Part shown: piece after piece, positions 21,078 through 25,992 of the stretch
Layout: each line of letters begins with the position of its first letter
How positions within the stretch are numbered: the first letter of the stretch is position 1
Virus record (IMG/VR): IMGVR_UViG_3300027747_000315
Location: 1-25,992 of that record
Strand: one strand, 5' to 3'
From: a virus
DNA: 25,992 bases
Position numbers and translations under genes: made by a program
The notes under the pieces: model-generated
What the model was told of the DNA's origin: nothing
Database searches by the model: none
The model's input: only the letters and a program-made list of their open reading frames with translations

Positions 21078-21431
21078 TTACAATTCCAGCGGATCAAAGC
21101 CTAGTTCGTTGGCTACCATCTTGCAACGGGTTCTAAACGGCTTTCCGTGTTGCATCCATTTATCACCTTTTTGTTTATAAAAACTCATATGTATGCACTC
21201 ATGGGCAAGAGTGGTTAAAACGGTGTAGAAATGGCTACAACGCCCTGATGATATGGTAATGGTGTGTGCATAGTCACCGCCTGTATCTAGCAGATACGTA
21301 CCCATTAATTCAGGATCAGGCGTAACAATAAATTCTATTTCTTCAGGCAATGGCATAGGCCATTTAGTAAATGGGTAAGTGCAATACAAGCTGGAATACA
21401 AATGTTTTAATGCTTCAGGCGTTAATCTCAT
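21078..21431 (-). CDS. SprT-like zinc metalloprotease
   Basis: This encodes 117 aa. The zinc motif HExxH is clear in VLTTLAHECIHMSFYKQKGD, and a third ligand may be the His of WMQHGKPFRTRCKMVANELG. The N-terminal part (KWPMPLPEEIEFIVTPDPEL) and the strand before the active helix (AHTITISSGRCSHFYTVL) follow the SprT-like order. Members include Spartan, which removes proteins cross-linked to DNA. Here the domain is short and alone. Its start overlaps the end of the upstream metallophosphoesterase gene by 17 bases, so the two are probably co-translated. Confidence 0.75.
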   Translation of the reverse strand: MRLTPEALKHLYSSLYCTYPFTKWPMPLPEEIEFIVTPDPELMGTYLLDTGGDYAHTITISSGRCSHFYTVLTTLAHECIHMSFYKQKGDKWMQHGKPFRTRCKMVANELGFDPLEL

Positions 21432-22380
21432 GTAATTTACCCCTAAAAAATACTAGCCCTTCATCTTCATTCATTACTTGGCATAATTCAGGCGGCATTA
21501 GAACGCCATCAATATAAGTCAATACTGCCCAGCCCGCACGCCAGTTGACGCTTGCGTCCTCATGGTAAATAAATTGTTCGTCTTTAACTGCGGCCATCAT
21601 TCCGGTATCAACGCCATATTTGTCGCCCGTGTAATCAGACCACGGCATTGTTTTTAAAGAATGTAGATGGCCATGGACAAAACTCATCCCCCCCTTTAAA
21701 ACATTGTTATACGAAGCATGAATACCGTTATGCCACCGGTGTTTTATCATTGTGTTGTTATTAACTACAACTGACCAGCTATATGACCAGCCTGGCAAAT
21801 GGTCAGCTAAACACATACCCATTACCCCTTCATATTGGGGTAAAACATTAGATAGCTTGCCATCAAACCTTAAATCGTGGTTTCCAATGGTGCGGTGCAA
21901 TATACAACCAGCCGGTCTAACTTTTTCAATGTCACCTAATCGGTTTTGAACTTCTTCTAATTCTTGTAAGACTGTTGGGTGTTTTTGATAACCAATACGG
22001 TTATGTTGACTAATTTGTGCAAAATCAAACAAATCGCCATTCAGAATTACCATGTTTGGCTTTAATTGTTTAATAAAATGAACAAAAGCACGGTGAGCCG
22101 TAGAAACATATTCAGGGTTATAGTGGCAATCCGAACCCACCATAACAATGCCGTTTTTTAATTCGTATTCACAACGAATTTTATTTTCAGGAATAGTAAA
22201 TCTTGGTATTCCACGATTATTGTTTGATACAAGCACAATATCGTGCTTTTTTTCTATATTTCGCCTACGGGCAATGACGCTTCTAATGTCAACTTTCAAT
22301 ATTTTGGCTACGGCCGTAGGGGACCTATGTTCTTTAAATAATGCTATAAACTCTTGTTCACTACACGCTGGTTTAGCCAT
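21415..22380 (-). CDS. Metallophosphoesterase with N-terminal helix-turn-helix
   Basis: This encodes 321 aa. All calcineurin-like metal motifs are present in order: VGSDCHYNPEY (D-x-H), VILNGDLFDFAQ (GDxxD), RTIGNHDLRFDG (GNHD) and SFVHGHLHSLKT (GHxH). Residues ~5-45 form a helix-turn-helix (EQEFIALFKEHRSPTAVAKI, then LKVDIRSVIARRRNIEKK), which implies DNA binding. Related enzymes with SbcD/Mre11-like activity process DNA ends, but several phage metallophosphoesterases have other substrates. It lies on the - strand as the first gene of a two-gene unit with the SprT-like gene. No clear Shine-Dalgarno precedes the ATG. Confidence 0.8.
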   Translation of the reverse strand: MAKPACSEQEFIALFKEHRSPTAVAKILKVDIRSVIARRRNIEKKHDIVLVSNNNRGIPRFTIPENKIRCEYELKNGIVMVGSDCHYNPEYVSTAHRAFVHFIKQLKPNMVILNGDLFDFAQISQHNRIGYQKHPTVLQELEEVQNRLGDIEKVRPAGCILHRTIGNHDLRFDGKLSNVLPQYEGVMGMCLADHLPGWSYSWSVVVNNNTMIKHRWHNGIHASYNNVLKGGMSFVHGHLHSLKTMPWSDYTGDKYGVDTGMMAAVKDEQFIYHEDASVNWRAGWAVLTYIDGVLMPPELCQVMNEDEGLVFFRGKLHEINA

Positions 22381-22437
22381 ATATAAACTTTATAAAGGTG
22401 TTGTTTACTGATATTAACAAAATTTAATTAAAAAACA

Positions 22438-22722
22438 ATGACATACGCACGAATAGACACAAATCATAAAGAAATAGTTTTGGCACTACGACAAATAGGT
22501 GCTACCGTGGTGTCACTTGCCGCCATGAAACATGGATGCCCCGACCTTTTAGTTGGTTATGCTGGCGAAACCATATTGATGGAAATTAAAAAAGATGCCA
22601 AAGCCAAGTTTACGCCTGATCAATTAGACTTTATAGGCAAATGGCGTGGCGGTCCAATTAGCCGTGTGGATAGTGTGGATGCCGCAATAAGAGCATTAGG
22701 CGTAACAAGAAAAATCTTATAA
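22438..22722 (+). CDS. VRR-NUC domain nuclease
   Basis: This encodes 94 aa, a stand-alone VRR-NUC module: NHKEIVLALRQIGATVVSLA, the core GCPDLLVGYAGETILMEIKK with the PD and E-x-K catalytic residues, then FTPDQLDFIGKWRGGPISRV. VRR-NUC proteins are PD-(D/E)XK enzymes, and phage members can act as structure-specific nucleases, some on Holliday junctions. It is divergent from the metallophosphoesterase gene across 57 AT-rich bases. No Shine-Dalgarno is visible, so the message may be leaderless or weakly translated. It lies 8 nt upstream of the polyvalent-type gene. Confidence 0.8.
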   Translation: MTYARIDTNHKEIVLALRQIGATVVSLAAMKHGCPDLLVGYAGETILMEIKKDAKAKFTPDQLDFIGKWRGGPISRVDSVDAAIRALGVTRKIL

Positions 22723-22730
22723 AATAAGCT

Positions 22731-25301
22731 ATGGCCTACGAAGAATACGATTACTACAATGAACCATCACCGGTTTCGCTAAAGGAATCGTTGTATAACA
22801 TTTTGCATGGCTTGACTAATGAAAAAAATTTACGAGAAGCTGGTACAAGTTTTAAAGAAGCTTTACAACTAACGCCAAACGTTACAGAATCATTAGGCCG
22901 TGGTGGCGTTGCCCAAGCAATAGGCACAAGTGGTGATTTACGTGATTTAAGCAATACTATTAATAGTTATTTGCCAAAAAGTGTACGTAACTTTACCAGG
23001 GCCGCAGAATTCCTTGCTAATCCTTACGCAACCGCAATTCAACAAACCGCCCCAACAACTGAAGAAACATTAGACTTTGTACCCCGTGCTACGGCCCCGT
23101 ATGAAGGCTACAAGCAACACGAAACCTTAGGTGAATACGTTGCCCCATCTTTAGGTTATTTTGGCGGTAAAGCCGCTAAAGCTTATGGTAATTATGTTGG
23201 TCCTACTGCATACAAAGCGGTAGAAGATTACTTGACTAAAACCGGTGGAATACTAAACGCAGTAGAACCTGGTGAAGCCAAAAAAATACAAGAAGTTGCT
23301 TCTGCAATAGATGAATTAGGGTTTCATTCCCCATTAGAAAACGCCATATTAAAGATTCAGCAACCTAAAGGTACTGGTGATCAATTCTTAAAACAATTGG
23401 AAAAGACCCCAGGCGTAAAGACTGAAGAACTTGATGTAACAGGAGTAAAGCAATATTTACTTGACCACCCAACCGTTACCAAACAAGAACTTTTAGATTA
23501 CATGGGTGAAAGCCGGTTAAAGCTAGAACAAAAAGTGCTTGGCGAACCAACCGGTGATATTTATGATGAATACCGTTTACAAGGCGGTGACGTATATCAC
23601 GATGACGAATATATACGTGGATTAGCTGACGATTTGCATTACGACATGAAAAATGATCCGGTAATACGTGATCAAGAACGGCAAGCATTGTTAGAAGCTG
23701 ACCCTGAACGTTATGCAGATTACGATACAAACCCATATTCCCAGGCTAGATTAGAAGAAGATATTGACGGTGTTTTGTATGAAAACGCCAAACAACAAGC
23801 CAATGATATGTATTACGAAAATCCAATACATAGTTATTACGATGACTATGGATATGAAATATACGGTAACGATGAAATGGGGTATTCATTTAAAGACCCA
23901 AACGGCGGTTTTTTAGACATTGGCGGTAATAGGGGCGTTTATGATTTAGGTGATGCAGAAGCCGCAATGCAGAATTATCATCTTGAACAAGGAAATCTAG
24001 ATATAGAAAATACAGGCGGTGTCAAATACGAAGATTACACACTACCTGGCAAATACACTAATTACCGGGAATTGCTAACAACTTTGCCGCCACAAAAATT
24101 AAATTATTCAAATTCAATTCGTGAATTGACTGGTGAAGATAAAGCACGTTTAGGAGTAAATGAAGGAGTACTAGCCAAAGTAAAAGATACTTGGGGGTAT
24201 TATCCAAGTAGAGAAATTGCCGAAATGCAATTAAGCAGTAGGCTTCCTCAATATTCATCTAGCCATTTTGACGAACCCAACATTCTTGCCCATACAAGGC
24301 TAAATGACCGCATTATCAATGGCAAAAAGACTTTGATGGTAGAAGAAATTCAATCAGATTGGCACCAAGCTGGGCGTAAAAAAGGTTATCAAGGCGGTAG
24401 AACGGTACACGAAATTGATAAAGACCTTGATGCCGTTGTCAATGAATTGCGTTCTAAACCTAATGTTCAATATGCTCCAAGTGAAGAAGATTGGGCAAGA
24501 TACCCTGAATTGACTGCTAGACATGATGCTTTGTATGCTGAAAGAGCCAGCGCACCAACAAAAGATGCGGTACCCAATGCCCCATTTAAGAAAAACTGGC
24601 ATGAATTAATGATGAAACAGATTCTTAATGAAGCAGTTAAAGGTGATTATGATGCCATAGCATTTACCACCGGCAAACAACAAGCTGAACGTTATAGTCT
24701 TTCCAAGCAAATAAATGAACTTACATACAATCCTGAAACTAAACGGTTATGGGCTTATAAAAAAAATGAACATTATCCAGTTATAAGTAAAGAAGTAAAA
24801 CCTGATGATTTACCTGATTTAATCGGTAAAGAAGCCGCTAAAAAATTATTGGAAACCAAATTAATTCCATATAGTTCAGTACATGGTGAATTAATGGTTC
24901 ATGAATTAAAAGGACAAGAATTAGATGTAGGCGGCGAAGGCATGAAGGGCTTTTACGACAAAATATTGCCGGACTTTGTTAATAAATACACCAAAAAATA
25001 CGGCATGGGCGTTAAAAAAGAACATCTTACGCCACCGGACAATGACAGATTTATGAACTTTAAAGATTGGGCAAATCAAAAAGACCCATCTTTAAACGAT
25101 ACATTTTTAAAACATTCATGGGCAAATCAAGATGATTTATATAAAGAATTTCTTAATGCCGATAGAAATGGACCTGAAATTCATTTTGTAGAACTTACTG
25201 ATGCCGCCAAAAAAGATATTAAATCCAAAGGCCAACCATTGTTTAGTGGCATAGGTTTAGCGGCACCACCCTTGCTAATGGATAATGAAAAAGATAATTG
25301 A
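22731..25301 (+). CDS. 856-aa polyvalent-type phage protein
   Basis: The N-terminal ~200 residues are helical with hydrophobic Gly/Ala stretches (GEYVAPSLGYFGGKAAKAYG). The middle part (about 270-420) is very acidic and Tyr/Asp-rich. The C-terminal half has the recognisable series YRELLTTLPP, SSHFDEPNILAHTRLNDRII, VEEIQSDWHQAGRKKGYQGG, APFKKNWHELMMKQILNEAV, AIAFTTGKQQAERYSLSKQI and DVGGEGMKGFYDKILP. I know this series from large phage polyvalent proteins and their associated domains, thought to be injected with DNA. The catalytic role, if any, is unknown to me. No Shine-Dalgarno is seen; the start is the first in-frame ATG, after an AAATAAGCT leader. Confidence 0.7.
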   Translation: MAYEEYDYYNEPSPVSLKESLYNILHGLTNEKNLREAGTSFKEALQLTPNVTESLGRGGVAQAIGTSGDLRDLSNTINSYLPKSVRNFTRAAEFLANPYATAIQQTAPTTEETLDFVPRATAPYEGYKQHETLGEYVAPSLGYFGGKAAKAYGNYVGPTAYKAVEDYLTKTGGILNAVEPGEAKKIQEVASAIDELGFHSPLENAILKIQQPKGTGDQFLKQLEKTPGVKTEELDVTGVKQYLLDHPTVTKQELLDYMGESRLKLEQKVLGEPTGDIYDEYRLQGGDVYHDDEYIRGLADDLHYDMKNDPVIRDQERQALLEADPERYADYDTNPYSQARLEEDIDGVLYENAKQQANDMYYENPIHSYYDDYGYEIYGNDEMGYSFKDPNGGFLDIGGNRGVYDLGDAEAAMQNYHLEQGNLDIENTGGVKYEDYTLPGKYTNYRELLTTLPPQKLNYSNSIRELTGEDKARLGVNEGVLAKVKDTWGYYPSREIAEMQLSSRLPQYSSSHFDEPNILAHTRLNDRIINGKKTLMVEEIQSDWHQAGRKKGYQGGRTVHEIDKDLDAVVNELRSKPNVQYAPSEEDWARYPELTARHDALYAERASAPTKDAVPNAPFKKNWHELMMKQILNEAVKGDYDAIAFTTGKQQAERYSLSKQINELTYNPETKRLWAYKKNEHYPVISKEVKPDDLPDLIGKEAAKKLLETKLIPYSSVHGELMVHELKGQELDVGGEGMKGFYDKILPDFVNKYTKKYGMGVKKEHLTPPDNDRFMNFKDWANQKDPSLNDTFLKHSWANQDDLYKEFLNADRNGPEIHFVELTDAAKKDIKSKGQPLFSGIGLAAPPLLMDNEKDN

Positions 25302-25362
25302 CAAAGTCGTAAAATAGGCGAAAATGTAATTTGTATTCCCCCATAACATAGGAGAACTAATC

Positions 25363-25590
25363 ATGGGCAAAATGGATTCAATGAAGGGCGTACCTTCAAC
25401 AACTGGCGCAACCCCACCAAAAGGTGCTGATTCTTCAGATACTTCCGGTGAACGCATGGGCAAGATTGTCAATGGCGTTGCTATGGGCAAAGAAGATATG
25501 ACCGGTGCTGACAAACAGTTCAACACAGGCCGTACAGAAGGCGTTTGCTACACGCATACCCGTGAGTGCTACCAACCCTGTAACGATTAA
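25363..25590 (+). CDS. 75-aa protein with Cys/His C-terminus
   Basis: This has AGGAGAAC before its ATG. The first ~55 residues are Gly/Lys/Asp/Ser-rich with little predicted structure (MGKMDSMKGVPSTTGATPPK). The end, GVCYTHTRECYQPCND, holds three Cys and one His within 14 residues, suggesting a metal site or disulfides. It is located between the polyvalent-type gene and a small protein with a virion-like N-terminus, so a virion role is possible. The family is not recognised. Confidence 0.6.
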   Translation: MGKMDSMKGVPSTTGATPPKGADSSDTSGERMGKIVNGVAMGKEDMTGADKQFNTGRTEGVCYTHTRECYQPCND

Positions 25591-25592
25591 TC

Positions 25593-25793
25593 ATGGCTTT
25601 TACCGCTGATCTAAATCCAAAAAATAGCAAGTCTATGGATTTGCTTGATTTAGTGAAAATGGAAGATTATTTAGGCCGCAGACCTACAAAGTTACCGGCT
25701 AAAGTAAATAACATGGTTAAAAGTAGTGCTGATGATAAAGGCGTTGAATTTAAGTTCAACTCTAATCAGAACGCTAACGATACAACTGGATAA
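25593..25793 (+). CDS. 66-aa protein sharing the ADLNPK N-terminus of the ejection protein
   Basis: This starts 2 nt after the previous stop. Its N-terminus MAFTADLNPKNSKSMDLLDL resembles MAQFSADLNPKQTGMSLGDI of the ejection-type protein at 8932-10371. The remainder is basic and polar (GRRPTKLPAKVNNMVKSSAD, then KGVEFKFNSNQNAN) with no hydrophobic span. It is followed by a terminator. A common docking tag for virion proteins would explain the likeness; chance cannot be excluded for such a short match. Confidence 0.6.
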   Translation: MAFTADLNPKNSKSMDLLDLVKMEDYLGRRPTKLPAKVNNMVKSSADDKGVEFKFNSNQNANDTTG

Positions 25794-25796
25794 AGC

Positions 25797-25834
25797 GAAA
25801 AGCCCTAGCACGTGAAGGTAAACTAGGGCCTTTC
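25797..25834 (+). terminator. Intrinsic terminator before the co-chaperonin gene
   Basis: GCCCTAG (25802-25808) pairs with CTAGGGC (25823-25829) around a 14-nt loop. The stem can extend by GAAA/TTTC on its outside with one mismatch, and a short T-run follows. It ends the polyvalent-gene transcript. Confidence 0.65.
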
Positions 25835-25862
25835 TAACCACACAAGTAATCGGAGAACTTGC

Positions 25863-25992
25863 ATGGCTGATGTAGATTTTATATTAAAACCTTTGGGGGA
25901 CAAGATAGTTGTTCGCCCGGATAAACGCATTTTAAGTTCCACCATCATTGTTAATAACAAAGAAGTGGACAACATGGGCACGGTAGTAGCCG
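25863..25992 (+). CDS. groES: GroES-like co-chaperonin, 3'-truncated
   Basis: The ATG at 25863 is preceded by GGAGAAC, and the frame is open to the window end, giving 43 residues. The start DFILKPLGDKIVVRPDKRIL matches the GroES beta-strand 'xxPLGDRVxVxP', and DNMGTVVA fits the 'xxGxVxAVG' that follows the mobile loop. Between them, where GroES has its mobile loop ending in a GGIVL-like contact, this protein has SSTIIVNNKEV, so the loop is short and the hydrophobic contact may be IIV. GroES caps GroEL, and phage versions such as T4 gp31 help fold capsid proteins. The rest of the gene, and the capsid genes it might serve, are outside the window. Confidence 0.8.
   Translation, partial: MADVDFILKPLGDKIVVRPDKRILSSTIIVNNKEVDNMGTVVA

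Noticed and set aside
21068-21080. TGTAAAGTAA on the - strand, identical to the first ten bases of the 18-bp operators
   Set aside because: It spans the stop codon of the SprT-like gene, the second half does not match (CATATATG), and no promoter boxes surround it.
25298-25330. TTGACA overlapping the end of the polyvalent-type gene as a promoter for 25363-25793
   Set aside because: The only -10-like hexamers lie at the wrong distance (6 or 21 nt). A promoter remains possible but is not supported.
1-25992. CRISPR arrays, integrase, attachment sites, insertion sequences, tRNA genes
   Set aside because: I looked for spaced direct repeats, recombinase motifs and tRNA arms and found none that hold up.

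Overview
The window is a 26-kb piece of a tailed double-stranded DNA phage genome, AT-rich, with dense genes that often overlap by 1 to 8 bases. The tail-neck genes resemble phage P22 gp4 and gp10, and they are followed by ejection-type proteins and a tailspike/collar protein, so a short-tailed (podovirus-like) virion is likely. Terminase, portal, major capsid protein, DNA polymerase and integrase are not in the window, so it is incomplete and I cannot say whether the phage is temperate. The host is not identifiable from the sequence. A Gram-negative bacterium fits the P22-like tail, the peptidoglycan-degrading enzymes and the E. coli-like SSB tail; that is inference.

Layout. (1) 1-12401, + strand: virion genes. 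These are small beta-rich surface proteins, a large tail fibre, a fibre/tail chaperone-like protein, gp4-like and gp10-like neck proteins, a GNAT-like protein and three ejection-type proteins, the last carrying an M15 peptidase domain. (2) 12403-15106, + strand: a collar/tailspike protein and a lysis cassette with an XhlA-like peptide, a coiled-coil tail-anchored protein, a holin-like protein and a GH19 endolysin. (3) 15107-15740, - strand: three small genes from their own promoter. (4) 15944-17969, - strand: an early recombination operon with an SSB-like protein ending in DDDIPF and a RecB-like PD-(D/E)XK nuclease. (5) 18071-18301, + strand: a Cro/YdaS-like regulator diverging from that operon. 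(6) 18302-18711: no gene, but strong RNA-like structure, including a terminator-capped fold and an H-type pseudoknot. (7) 18783-21017, + strand: replication and recombination genes plus many tiny ORFs, including a Ref-like HNH nuclease. (8) 21078-22380, - strand: a metallophosphoesterase overlapping a SprT-like metalloprotease. (9) 22438-25992, + strand: a VRR-NUC nuclease, an 856-aa polyvalent-type protein, two small proteins and a truncated GroES-like co-chaperonin.

The most distinctive signal is regulatory. Three promoters (near 15.8, 18.0 and 18.7 kb) share one modular design: an 18-bp inverted repeat of the type ACTAAAG-N4-CTTTAGT in or over the -35/-10 spacer, then, 6-7 nt after the -10 box, a 16-nt stem-loop whose stem covaries among the three copies, then a purine-rich AAGGA ribosome binding site. 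The Cro/YdaS-like protein encoded between them is the obvious candidate for the DNA-binding partner. All functional calls rest on reading motifs and context by eye; no database search was possible.
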